A DNA stretch of 60,216 nt from Actinomycetes bacterium (GTDB lineage Bacteria > Actinomycetota > Thermoleophilia > BMS3ABIN01), in contig JAJYIM010000005.1 in NCBI GenBank assembly GCA_021790115.1, positions 1 through 60,216 on the forward strand, written 5' to 3'. Both the position numbers and the translations under genes were made by a program. The stretch's first letter is position 1. Each line of letters begins with the position of its first letter. The notes under the pieces were generated by a model. It did not search any database, was not told where the DNA came from, and saw only the letters and a program-made list of their open reading frames with translations. Shown in pieces: positions 1-8,545 of this stretch.

Positions 1-3
1 TTT

Positions 4-651
4 TCAGCCTCGTCGGTCCCCCCCCGTCTCCAGGTTAAGACGGATAAGATCAAAAATCTGGTAAAGGTCGTGCGGATACAAATCTATATGCCGATTCAGA
101 AGGTTGATATTACGTGCTCTTTTTTTATCAATGTCTTGCTTGCACCAAGGTTTGTGAATAATCGTTATCTCAGAGGGAACATATGCGCATAAATCTCGGT
201 TGGGAACTGTCAGCTTCTCATGAAAAATTCCTTCATACCTAACCTCTGGAGATCTCTTAAAAAGGCGCAGGCTTCTCATTGCTGTCCATTTGGGAGATAA
301 CTGTATGAGAACTTCGTACCCCCGGATCTCATCCCGCTGAACCGCCGCTTTTATTTGGTTTTTACTTTGCGGGGCAAGAACTTCATCGGCATCAAGAACA
401 AGAATCCAGTCCCCGCTAGCATGGTCAAGAGAAATATTGCGCGGAATTGAGAAGCTGTCATTCCATTGATGAAAGAAAATCAGAGCTCCAAACGATTCGG
501 CAATCGCGGCCGACTTATCACGTGACCCCGTATCAACCACAATTATTTCGTCTGCTACATCTTTGACACTATTGAGGCATTTTGCCAGATGCTCCTCCTC
601 GTCTCTGACGATCATGCAAAGGCTGATTGACGTAACGTCCATAATCTTCAC
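4..651 (-). CDS. Family 2 glycosyltransferase (C-terminus appears frameshifted at a G8 tract; runs off window edge)
   Basis: SLCMIVRDEEEHLAKCLNSVKDVADEIIVVDTGSRDKS...LVLDADEVL GT2 signature; removing one G from the G8 run (18-25) gives ...LETGGTDEAEK, open to the window edge. Confidence 0.85.
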   Translation of the reverse strand: MKIMDVTSISLCMIVRDEEEHLAKCLNSVKDVADEIIVVDTGSRDKSAAIAESFGALIFFHQWNDSFSIPRNISLDHASGDWILVLDADEVLAPQSKNQIKAAVQRDEIRGYEVLIQLSPKWTAMRSLRLFKRSPEVRYEGIFHEKLTVPNRDLCAYVPSEITIIHKPWCKQDIDKKRARNINLLNRHIDLYPHDLYQIFDLIRLNLETGGDRRG

Positions 652-664
652 GCAAAAGAACTTC

Positions 665-964
665 TCAGGGTGCAGACAAAACGGCCAGATTCAATCTTTT
701 CATTTCATCTATGAACCTCATTATGTCTGCACGCGCCCGCTCCTCATCCACGTCAAATCTGAGGCACACCCCTTCAATAATTTCCTGAATGGTTCTTTCC
801 CCGTCGCAGTTTTTCCATAGAAAGCTCGCCGTTTTATTAAGCTGAAATACCTTCTCCTCGTCATCCTTTATTAAAATAATGAAGAGATCCGACTCGATTT
901 CCCGCCAGGCAACATTTTCGTCAATCCGGTTAATGCGGCATTTGCTGATATCCTCCATGAACAT
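665..964 (-). CDS. PqqD-like (RRE fold) peptide-chaperone family protein
   Basis: 99 aa, FQLNKTASFLWKNCDGERTIQEIIEGVCLRFDVDEERARADIMRFIDEMKRLNLA matches the PqqD family pattern; overlaps end of upstream kinase gene. Confidence 0.85.
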   Translation of the reverse strand: MFMEDISKCRINRIDENVAWREIESDLFIILIKDDEEKVFQLNKTASFLWKNCDGERTIQEIIEGVCLRFDVDEERARADIMRFIDEMKRLNLAVLSAP

Positions 965-1817
965 CCTCCAGTGCTTCGATCGGGTCCCAAAAACTTTTAT
1001 CCCTTTTAAAAAAAAGGCGGTAGTATGGCACCTTTTCCGCCAACTCGTTCACACAATTCAACAAATATTGGAATGCTTGTCTTCGGCCCCCGGATAAAAC
1101 AGGCTGAGGCAGAAAGATTTCGGGCAGGACTGCGCTTGCAAATTCGTCCCGGCTGCCTTTCTCTATTTTTGCTTCATCGCTTTTATGCAGCGAAAAAAAC
1201 ATTGACAGCGGTCCCCTGCGATCTGAAAGACGGAGCTGCGTCGGGTTGAATGGAATTCCCTGTACAAGTGACCCCTTCTGACTCATGACAACCAAGTTCA
1301 TGTCGTCGTGAAGCACTTCGCATCTTTCAGAAAAATGGGCAACAGTACTTTTACCGCTCCCCGCGGGCCCAAAAAAGACGTATCCTTTCCCATTTTTGAT
1401 GACGGCAGAGCTGTGGACTATGAAGGCTTTTTTATCATCCCCCTTCTCTTTAAAGAACAGCGTATAAAAAATACGGCACATTATGCGGTTGAGGAGCCAG
1501 ATTTCTTCCGTACTGAGAATAGATTCGCTTAACGCAAGCCGACACGTCCTTTTTTTATCGTTCCAGGACCCTTTGATCAGGTCGGGGCCGAAGTTGAATT
1601 TATGCTTGTCAACAGAATGCACATAGCTTTTGCCTGACTCGATATTTGGAATATTCTCATCTGACAGAACGGAAACCTTGAGTGAAACGTCGGAAGGCGC
1701 TGCCGAGCTAGTTTCATCAAAATGAACCTTAATAAAATCGGCTACGTCTTCGCGCTCACATGTCAGATCAATGATAAAACTGCCAAATTGAACGCGCACT
1801 TCGACTTCTCTGGTCAT
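930..1817 (-). CDS. HPr kinase-related (HprK-like/ScmC-like) P-loop protein
   Basis: FIVHSSAVIKNGKGYVFFGPAGSGKSTVAHF...VLHDDMNLV: Walker A and HprK-like Asp motif. Confidence 0.8.
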   Translation of the reverse strand: MTREVEVRVQFGSFIIDLTCEREDVADFIKVHFDETSSAAPSDVSLKVSVLSDENIPNIESGKSYVHSVDKHKFNFGPDLIKGSWNDKKRTCRLALSESILSTEEIWLLNRIMCRIFYTLFFKEKGDDKKAFIVHSSAVIKNGKGYVFFGPAGSGKSTVAHFSERCEVLHDDMNLVVMSQKGSLVQGIPFNPTQLRLSDRRGPLSMFFSLHKSDEAKIEKGSRDEFASAVLPEIFLPQPVLSGGRRQAFQYLLNCVNELAEKVPYYRLFFKRDKSFWDPIEALEDVHGGYQQMPH

Positions 1818-1934
1818 TCAGTTGATATTGCTCCAAATACAGAATCCTGTTTCCACTTTGTCATTCTTGTTTGTGGCCAATCAATCCCGACTCTTATAGG
1901 CTAATAAAAGAATTTTTATCTATACTCCAACGCC

Positions 1935-1980
1935 AAAAAGGCGCTTCCCATTTCTTGAAAGAAATAAAAAGCGCCTTTTT
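1935..1980 (-). terminator. Nested long hairpin with flanking A/T tracts (terminator/attenuator) between precursor peptide and kinase genes
   Basis: AAAAAGGCGCTT-ccc-ATTTCTT-ga-AAGAAAT-aa-AAGCGCCTTTTT read directly. Confidence 0.75.
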
Positions 1981-2034
1981 CAGACTTGAATTTCTAGCCT
2001 TTTACAATCGCTTGCCGTTGACCGCTGAACTTGC

Positions 2035-2142
2035 TTATATGAAAGGACTTGCTACTGGCGGCATCCCAAAGCTAAAAGACTCCTCGAGGTCTATTTCTTC
2101 AATAACTGGGGATTCATATGCCTCTTTCGTCTTTCCTTCCAT
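2035..2142 (-). CDS. Putative RiPP precursor peptide, 35 aa: MEGKTKEAYESPVIEEIDLEESFSFGMPPVASPFI
   Basis: Manually translated; SD AAGGAGGGG 6 nt upstream of ATG; YxxP leader motif (YESP) plus acidic leader and short C-terminal segment; immediately upstream of HprK-like and PqqD-like genes. Confidence 0.65.
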   Translation of the reverse strand: MEGKTKEAYESPVIEEIDLEESFSFGMPPVASPFI

Positions 2143-2175
2143 TGTTTTCCCCTCCTTCCCCTAAAAACTTACATA

Positions 2176-2204
2176 AATATTTCACGATCTTCGTAGTTTG
2201 TCAA
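2176..2204 (-). promoter_or_regulatory. Putative sigma-70-type promoter for the precursor peptide operon
   Basis: Minus strand TTGACA - 17 nt - AATATT, about 35 nt upstream of the precursor ATG. Confidence 0.45.
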
Positions 2205-2265
2205 TAGAGGTACGATGCTTTCGTTGGCAATGTTTGCTTCGTGTTCTAACGGGAAATGATTAGGC

Positions 2266-2742
2266 ATGGAAAAAATCACAAAAACAGACGAGCAGTGGCG
2301 CCGGCAGCTGAGCCGCGAAGAGTATCGCGTAACCAGGAAGGGTGGAACGGAGCGAGCTTTTTCCGGCAAGTACGATGACTTTTTTGAGCCAGGGGTTTTC
2401 CATTGCGTTTGCTGCAGGCTAGAGCTGTTCAGCTCCCAGACAAAATTTCATTCAGGTACGGGCTGGCCCAGCTTTTGGGCGCCCGTCGATGAGGCGCACA
2501 TCAGCACTGCGCGCGACAACAGCCCGCCCGTCCCCCGGACTGAAGTAAAGTGCGCCCGCTGCGGCGCCCACCTGGGCCATGTATTTGCAGACGGGCCTGA
2601 GCCAACCGGGCGGCGCTACTGTATCAATTCTGTGGCGCTTAAGTTCGAGCGGGTGGACCAGTTGGCGCCGGCGCCGGGCTCAGGCGCGTCGGCCTGGACT
2701 GCCGTCAGGTGGCCTTCCGGGGACCCCGGCTGCGACACTTAA
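2266..2742 (+). CDS. msrB: Peptide-methionine (R)-S-oxide reductase
   Basis: GVFHCVCCRLELFSSQTKFHSGTGWPSFWAP...RRYCINSVALKF with Zn CxxC pairs. Confidence 0.93.
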   Translation: MEKITKTDEQWRRQLSREEYRVTRKGGTERAFSGKYDDFFEPGVFHCVCCRLELFSSQTKFHSGTGWPSFWAPVDEAHISTARDNSPPVPRTEVKCARCGAHLGHVFADGPEPTGRRYCINSVALKFERVDQLAPAPGSGASAWTAVRWPSGDPGCDT

Positions 2743-2792
2743 GCGCCGCTTGCGCATGGCTATGCTCAAACCACGGCGCCGGCCGCCCAACG

Positions 2793-3284
2793 TCAGTTTT
2801 TCATGTTGACAAACTGCAGGGGCATTCCCAGATCCTTTGCCTTCAACATGCTGATCACAGCCTGCAGGTCGTCAATCTTCTTGCCGTTAACTCGCACCTG
2901 GTCTTCCATGATCTTGGCCTGAACCTTGAGCTTCAGGCCTTTGATCATTTTGACAATCTGCTTGGCGCTGTCAGGCTCGACGCCATCGATAATGCGGATG
3001 TCGCGCTTGATCATGTCCCCGGCGGCAGGCTGAATTTCTCCCAGATCCATCGCCTTTGGATCGACGCCGCGCTTGGAAAGGTTGGCGGAAAGATCCCCCA
3101 GAACAGCTTTCATCTTCATGCTGTCCTCGGTAAGGAGATGGATGTGGTGGTCTTTCTTGTTCAGCGTCAGCTCCGTCCGCGAACCCCGAAAATCGTAGCG
3201 GGTGGCAATCATCTTTTTTGCCATGTTGACAGCGTTGTCAACTTCCTGCATGTCAACCCTGTTGACGATGTCAAAGGTGGCCAT
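2793..3284 (-). CDS. YajQ family (cyclic-di-GMP-binding) protein
   Basis: MATFDIVNRVDMQEVDNAVN...TRYDFRGS...VKMIKGLKLKVQAKIMEDQVRVNGKKIDDLQ. Confidence 0.93.
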   Translation of the reverse strand: MATFDIVNRVDMQEVDNAVNMAKKMIATRYDFRGSRTELTLNKKDHHIHLLTEDSMKMKAVLGDLSANLSKRGVDPKAMDLGEIQPAAGDMIKRDIRIIDGVEPDSAKQIVKMIKGLKLKVQAKIMEDQVRVNGKKIDDLQAVISMLKAKDLGMPLQFVNMKN

Positions 3285-4590
3285 CAGCGCTCCTTTCTTT
3301 GCTTGCTGACGCTTGTGCAGGAACCAGGTTTCCCGGGAGCAGCATCAACACCAGCATTGCCCACAGCAGCAAGTCCCTCAGTGTGACCTCGCCGACCATA
3401 AATTCGCTCATCCCCACCAGTTGTGGATAATGATAAGGATATTCGTACTGGGTCAACAGCAGCGCCACCAGAAAAAGCGCCACGATCATTCGCCTGCCGC
3501 CGCCCATCGCGAGCGGGATCAGTGGCAGCAGCCAGATGACGTACTGCGGCGAAAAGACCTTGCCGAACAAGATGAAAGTCAACAGGCTGATGGCCGCGAA
3601 GCGCACGATTTCCGCCTGGCCACCCGCTTTGTTTACTCCCGCTTCCCGGCTGGAATGATAAAACGCATAGTATCCCAAAGCCAGCACGGTAGCCAGCACA
3701 AGCCCGGAAAGCAGCGAAATGACACCCGTGTGCATGGAGACGATATTATCTGAGCCATACGTGAATTCGGTTCTCACGGGAATTTTTAGCAGTTCTTTGG
3801 CCCACAGAAATGGCAACGCCCACGTACTTTCGAGCTGCACTGGCCGTTGTAAATGATTAAGGAAGGAGCGCAGCAGCCCGGCGGGCGCCATCAGCGCGTA
3901 AGGCAGCGCGATCAGCAACGCCGCCAACGCCATCGCCATCGGGCCAAGCCAGAACCGCTTGCGCCCCTGCCGGTAATCGCCAATGAAATAAAGCGGCGCA
4001 AGCAGAACTGGCACCAGCTTCAGCATGATGCCCACGCCCAGGAACGACCAAGCCAGCAACTTTTTCCCTTTTAGGAAAAACGCGAGACTGAGTATGACCA
4101 GGAAGGCAATCAGGAGGTCGAAGCGCACCTGGACAAGGCTGCCTGTGGCTACAATCGCGAGCGCGTAGGTTAATAGGACTGCTGCCAGTTGTTTCAGGCT
4201 CAGCCCGAAATGCCTGGCAGCCAGGCCCATCAGGACGGTGATGCTGCAGGAAAACACGAGGGTCTCGATTTCAAACCACAAGAAATACCGGTCGAAGTCG
4301 GGACCGGAAAACAGCCAGGGAAGATAGAATACCGGCACAACAACTGGAGGATATTCCAACGAGAAATCCCGGTAGGGAACCAAGCCGGCAGCAATCCGCT
4401 GAGCGTAAAAATAATAAAGGTGCACGCTGCTTGCAGATTTGTCCTGAAACCAGAAACGCTGGAAGAGGACGAACCATATCAGCACCTGAGCAAGCAGGAA
4501 AGCAGCGACGATCAGCCAGAATCCGTATGCGCGAACGATTTGCTTGCCCGACCCGCCCGCTGTGCCGGCGCTTTTGAGGATCCTTTTCAT
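3271..4590 (-). CDS. Polytopic membrane glycosyltransferase (GT87/DUF2029-like)
   Basis: Multiple TM helices, YPPVVVPVFYLPW, ...KVFSPQYVIWLLPL. Confidence 0.7.
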   Translation of the reverse strand: MKRILKSAGTAGGSGKQIVRAYGFWLIVAAFLLAQVLIWFVLFQRFWFQDKSASSVHLYYFYAQRIAAGLVPYRDFSLEYPPVVVPVFYLPWLFSGPDFDRYFLWFEIETLVFSCSITVLMGLAARHFGLSLKQLAAVLLTYALAIVATGSLVQVRFDLLIAFLVILSLAFFLKGKKLLAWSFLGVGIMLKLVPVLLAPLYFIGDYRQGRKRFWLGPMAMALAALLIALPYALMAPAGLLRSFLNHLQRPVQLESTWALPFLWAKELLKIPVRTEFTYGSDNIVSMHTGVISLLSGLVLATVLALGYYAFYHSSREAGVNKAGGQAEIVRFAAISLLTFILFGKVFSPQYVIWLLPLIPLAMGGGRRMIVALFLVALLLTQYEYPYHYPQLVGMSEFMVGEVTLRDLLLWAMLVLMLLPGNLVPAQASASKERSADGHL

Positions 4591-4617
4591 CCACCCCCCC
4601 CAGGCAGGCCGCGCCGG

Positions 4618-5184
4618 CTACGGCGTCAGCGCCTGCTTTAGCTCCAGCGTCAGTGGGTCCATCACGCGGCCCCTTGCCGCCAAGTAGCGCCGGTTAATCT
4701 CGATCGCCAGCCGCATGGCGCCGTTGACATCATCGTAGGCTAGCAGCCTGAGCTCGTCCAGGCGCGGCAGGGCGCGCTCCGGTTCGATCATATCGCCAAG
4801 AAACAGCAACTTGTCAGAAAGGCTCATTAGCGGATGGCCGGCAGTATGATAAAGCACGGCGCTGAGCACAGCCGCATCATCAATTTCAAGCTCGCGCCGC
4901 GCCATCTCCACCGCCAGCCTGCCGTGAAGCAGGATGGGAAACCGGCGGTCGATATCCCGCACAGGCAGCCCCAGCCGCTCGGCGGACTTAAGCATCTCGG
5001 CGTCGCTCATCCCGCGGGCGCTGTCATGCAGCAGCGCCGCCAGCTTCAATGGCTCCGCGTCCGCGCCATGGGCCGCGGCCAGGCCAGGTATCAGCTCGAG
5101 CACGCGCAGGCTGTGCCGCAGCCGCTCCTCATCAACCCTGGCCGCCAGCCAGGTCCGCACGCTATCTTGCGAAATTTCTTTCAT
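4618..5184 (-). CDS. HD-domain hydrolase, YqeK-like
   Basis: RLRHSLRVLELIPGLA...LAALLHDSARGMS...HGRLAVEMARRELEI...AVLYHTAGHP...KLLFLGDMIEP; ORF extends to 5244. Confidence 0.8.
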   Translation of the reverse strand: MKEISQDSVRTWLAARVDEERLRHSLRVLELIPGLAAAHGADAEPLKLAALLHDSARGMSDAEMLKSAERLGLPVRDIDRRFPILLHGRLAVEMARRELEIDDAAVLSAVLYHTAGHPLMSLSDKLLFLGDMIEPERALPRLDELRLLAYDDVNGAMRLAIEINRRYLAARGRVMDPLTLELKQALTP

Positions 5185-5384
5185 AACAGCAAAGGGCGGC
5201 CTTCCGGCGCCGCCCCTGCGCAACACACATCTGCAGCTTCTCATATTTTAACAATAACTGTCCCGGTTATCAGCAAATCGAGAACATCTCCTCAATCTAA
5301 AATACTCATTGACGGAGTAGTTAAAATCTAATTCTTTGACGCCGCTTGCCGGCACCTGGCCCACCGACGGCAGCGAAATCCGTT

Positions 5385-5750
5385 TCACTTTTGGCGCGAG
5401 GCCTTCAGCAAAGACTTGAAATCCCGCGGCAGCGGCTTGTCGGCCACGATGAAATCGTAGAGCTGGTCCGCGAGTTGCGGCGACCGGTAGAGGGCCTGCT
5501 GCAGGCCCCGCTGGCGGTACTCAAAAAAGTGCTCCGGTTTTACCCTCAGCGCCCTGGCGATAATCCTGATGACTGAATCTGCCGGCACCGGGCGCGAACC
5601 GCAGGCCAGGTGATTAAGGTAGCCTGCCGACAGTTTTGTCCGTGTGGCCAGCCGCCGGTAACTGATGTTGCGCAACTCAAGCAGCTCTTTGAGAGCCTCT
5701 GGAAACGGCAGCGCCGTGTTGGAAACTTCCTTTGGAGAAACCGGTTTCAT
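5385..5750 (-). CDS. XRE-family helix-turn-helix protein, translationally coupled (ATGA) to trpA
   Basis: LLELRNISYRRLATRTKLSAGYLNHLACGSRPVPADSVIRIIARALRVKPEHFFEYR. Confidence 0.85.
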   Translation of the reverse strand: MKPVSPKEVSNTALPFPEALKELLELRNISYRRLATRTKLSAGYLNHLACGSRPVPADSVIRIIARALRVKPEHFFEYRQRGLQQALYRSPQLADQLYDFIVADKPLPRDFKSLLKASRQK

Positions 5751-6532
5751 TGCTTTAGCGCCTCATTCATCTGGGAGAGAAAGGTCTTCACCGCCCGGCC
5801 AGCGATATCGATCTCGCCGGCGTCGCGGACGATGCTGATCAGCTTGCTGCCGATGATGACGCCGTCGGCATGGCAGGCCACCGCGGCGGCCTGCTCCGGG
5901 GAAGAGACGCCAAACCCCACAGCCAGCGGCACTTCCGTCTTCGCCCTCACCCGCGCCAGAAACCCAGGCAGCTGACCGCTGAGCGAAGCCCGGGCGCCAG
6001 TCACGCCGGCGACCGAGACACAGTATATAAAGCCCGATGCCCGGGCGGCAATCATCTCAATGCGCTCGTCGGTGCTTGTGGGCGCCACCAAGAGGATCGG
6101 GTCCACCCCATGGGCGCGGCAGATATCAATAAACTCTGACGCTTCGTCAACAGGAAGATCAGGCACGATCAGCCCGCTGACGCCGGCGGCGGCGGCGGCC
6201 TTCACAAATTCCTTCTGGCCGCAGGCGAAAACGCAGTTGTAATATACCAGCAACACCACCGGCAGCCGGCCGCTGTAACGGGACGCCAGCTCCAGCACGT
6301 CAACCGGGGTAACCCCCTCGTCCAGAGCCTGCTGCGCCGAAGCCTGCACCACCGGGCCGTCGGCGAGAGGATCAGAGAAAGGAACGCCCAGCTCGATCAT
6401 GTCGGCGCCGCCCTCAATAAAAGCATCCAGCACGTGTCCGCATGCGTGCATGCTGGGATAACCACCGGTGATATATGGCATCAGCAGCGCCTTCTTCTGG
6501 CGGTTGGCAAAGAGCTCCTTCAGGGCGCTCAA
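5747..6532 (-). CDS. trpA: Tryptophan synthase alpha subunit
   Basis: [11 protein letters not shown]...[19 protein letters not shown]...GLIVPDLP...[14 protein letters not shown]. Confidence 0.97.
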   Translation of the reverse strand: MSALKELFANRQKKALLMPYITGGYPSMHACGHVLDAFIEGGADMIELGVPFSDPLADGPVVQASAQQALDEGVTPVDVLELASRYSGRLPVVLLVYYNCVFACGQKEFVKAAAAAGVSGLIVPDLPVDEASEFIDICRAHGVDPILLVAPTSTDERIEMIAARASGFIYCVSVAGVTGARASLSGQLPGFLARVRAKTEVPLAVGFGVSSPEQAAAVACHADGVIIGSKLISIVRDAGEIDIAGRAVKTFLSQMNEALKQ

Positions 6533-7707
6533 AGCAGCTCCAGTGCCCTGGCCGCCTGATAGACATCCTTGTCGCCGCGGCCGCTTAAGTTGACAATTAT
6601 TAGATCATCGGCTGCAAAGCGGTCAATATGCTTGGCCAGGTAGGCAATCGCGTGCGCACTTTCCAGCGCCGGGATGATGCCCTCTGTTTCCGAAAGCATG
6701 GTAAAAGCTTTTAGCGCTTCGGCGTCAGTTACAGAATCGTAGCGCACCCGGCCCTCGTCGTGCAGGAAGGAGTGCTCCGGCCCCACCCCGGGGTAATCAA
6801 GGCCGGCCGAGATTGAGTGGGCTTCCATGATCTGGCCGTACGCGTCCTGAAGCACGTAAGAGAGCGAGCCGTGCAGCACGCCGCGCTTCCCCCGCTCAAT
6901 CGAGGCGCCGTGCCTGCCGCTGTCCAGGCCCTCCCCTCCGGCTTCCACTCCAGTTAACCGGATCTCCTCCTTATCAAGGAAAGAGACGAACAGGCCCATG
7001 GCATTGCTGCCGCCGCCAACACACGCGATCAGCTCCGTCGGCAGGCGCCCCTCTGCTTCCTGTATTTGAGCAAGCGCCTCGCGGCCGATGACGCTTTGCA
7101 GTTCCCGCACAATTGCCGGATACGGAGCCGGGCCGGCGACGGAGCCAATGACGTAGTAAGTGTTTTCCACGTTTGTGACCCAGTCGCGGATAGCATCGTT
7201 CATGGCGTCTTTCAGCGTGCGGCTGCCGGAGCTTACCGGGATGACCTCGGCGCCCAGGAGCTTCATCCGCACCACGTTCAGCTCCTGGCGGTCAATGTCC
7301 TTCTCGCCCATGTAGATGGCGCAGGGAATGCCGAACAGGGCCGCCGCCGTAGCCGTCGCCACGCCGTGCTGGCCGGCGCCGGTCTCTGCGATCACACGCG
7401 ACTTGTTCATCTCCACTGCCAGCAGCAATTGGCCCACCGTGTTGTTGATCTTATGGGCGCCTGTATGGCAGAGGTCTTCGCGCTTAAGATAAACCCGGGG
7501 ACCGCCAAGCTTTGCTGTCAGACGCTCGGCAAAATAGAGCGGCGTTGGCCGGCCGACAAAGTTCTTGAGCAGTTCGTCCAGTTGGGACTGGAACCCGGGG
7601 TCGGCCCGCAGCCTGCCGTATGCAGCCGCAAGCTCATCAAGAGCAGGAATGACCGTTTCCGGAACATAGCGGCCGCCGTATGGTCCAAAACGGGCCGTGA
7701 TGCTCAT
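6529..7707 (-). CDS. trpB: Tryptophan synthase beta subunit
   Basis: [10 protein letters not shown]...[16 protein letters not shown]...GGGSNAMG...NLSGRGDKD. Confidence 0.98.
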   Translation of the reverse strand: MSITARFGPYGGRYVPETVIPALDELAAAYGRLRADPGFQSQLDELLKNFVGRPTPLYFAERLTAKLGGPRVYLKREDLCHTGAHKINNTVGQLLLAVEMNKSRVIAETGAGQHGVATATAAALFGIPCAIYMGEKDIDRQELNVVRMKLLGAEVIPVSSGSRTLKDAMNDAIRDWVTNVENTYYVIGSVAGPAPYPAIVRELQSVIGREALAQIQEAEGRLPTELIACVGGGSNAMGLFVSFLDKEEIRLTGVEAGGEGLDSGRHGASIERGKRGVLHGSLSYVLQDAYGQIMEAHSISAGLDYPGVGPEHSFLHDEGRVRYDSVTDAEALKAFTMLSETEGIIPALESAHAIAYLAKHIDRFAADDLIIVNLSGRGDKDVYQAARALELL

Positions 7708-8354
7708 CGCTTCATTTCTTTCAAAATGTCAAAGAGCCTTTCCATCTCGCCGGGATCCTTTACTCCCGGCGCCGATTCAATGCCGCTGGAGACATCAACC
7801 GCGAAGGGACCGACGGCGTCCAGCGCCTCCAGGATGTTTCCCGCGTTTAACCCTCCGGAGAGAATCAGCCTGCCTGAGCGTGTCTCCTCGGGCAGCGCCG
7901 CCGCCAGGCTCCAGTCAAAGATCTTGCCTGTGCCGCCGCGGCGCGCTGGACTATAAGTATCCAGTAGAAGCAGGCCGGTGTCAAACAAGGCAACGCTTTC
8001 GGGCAGCCGCGCTTCCCTTACCCGCAACGCCTTGATAACAATGACGCCGGCAAGGCCGGCCGCCCGGCGGCACTCTTCAGGCGTCTCTTCGCCGTGCAGC
8101 TGCACGGCCGTCAGGCCGCAGTTACGCACGGCGGCGGCGACTGCCTCCGGAGCCGCGTTGACAAATACTCCTACCTTCTCTATTCCCGCCGGGACGGCTG
8201 TCATAATCCGCGCTGCCTGCTTTACCGTCACGCGCCTGGGGCTCTCGCCGGCAAGGATGACGCCCACGGCCCAGGCGCCGGCCTTGGCGGCGGCGGCGGC
8301 GTCCCCTGGCCGGGTCAGCCCGCATATCTTTATTCTGGGAAGGTTACCGGCCAT
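7704..8354 (-). CDS. trpF: Phosphoribosylanthranilate isomerase
   Basis: [16 protein letters not shown]...VGVFVNA...VQLHGEE...[10 protein letters not shown]...DVSSGIE. Confidence 0.95.
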   Translation of the reverse strand: MAGNLPRIKICGLTRPGDAAAAAKAGAWAVGVILAGESPRRVTVKQAARIMTAVPAGIEKVGVFVNAAPEAVAAAVRNCGLTAVQLHGEETPEECRRAAGLAGVIVIKALRVREARLPESVALFDTGLLLLDTYSPARRGGTGKIFDWSLAAALPEETRSGRLILSGGLNAGNILEALDAVGPFAVDVSSGIESAPGVKDPGEMERLFDILKEMKR

Positions 8355-8382
8355 TTAGCAGCCCGCCATCTGCCACGCGGCA

Positions 8383-8420
8383 GGCACAGGCTTTCAGGCT
8401 GTGCAGGCACGGGCCTGTGC
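8383..8420. repeat. REP-like palindrome (diverged copy)
   Basis: GGCACAGGCTTTCAGGCTGTGCAGGCACGGGCCTGTGC; related to copies at 16735, 17438, 26164, 38603. Confidence 0.6.
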
Positions 8421-8545
8421 GAAAAAGAAATCTCCCAAAGGCAGGCAAACGCGCGCCATCTGCCTGATGTGATAAAAAAGCCCGGATAATCCGGACCGCG
8501 ATTGCACCCTGTATTTGTCTGACCAATTCCCGGCGGCCCTAAAAT

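Noticed and set aside
1871-2164. 97-aa plus-strand ORF opposite the precursor peptide
   Set aside because: Antisense to the precursor and crossing the terminator hairpin; no SD or family features.
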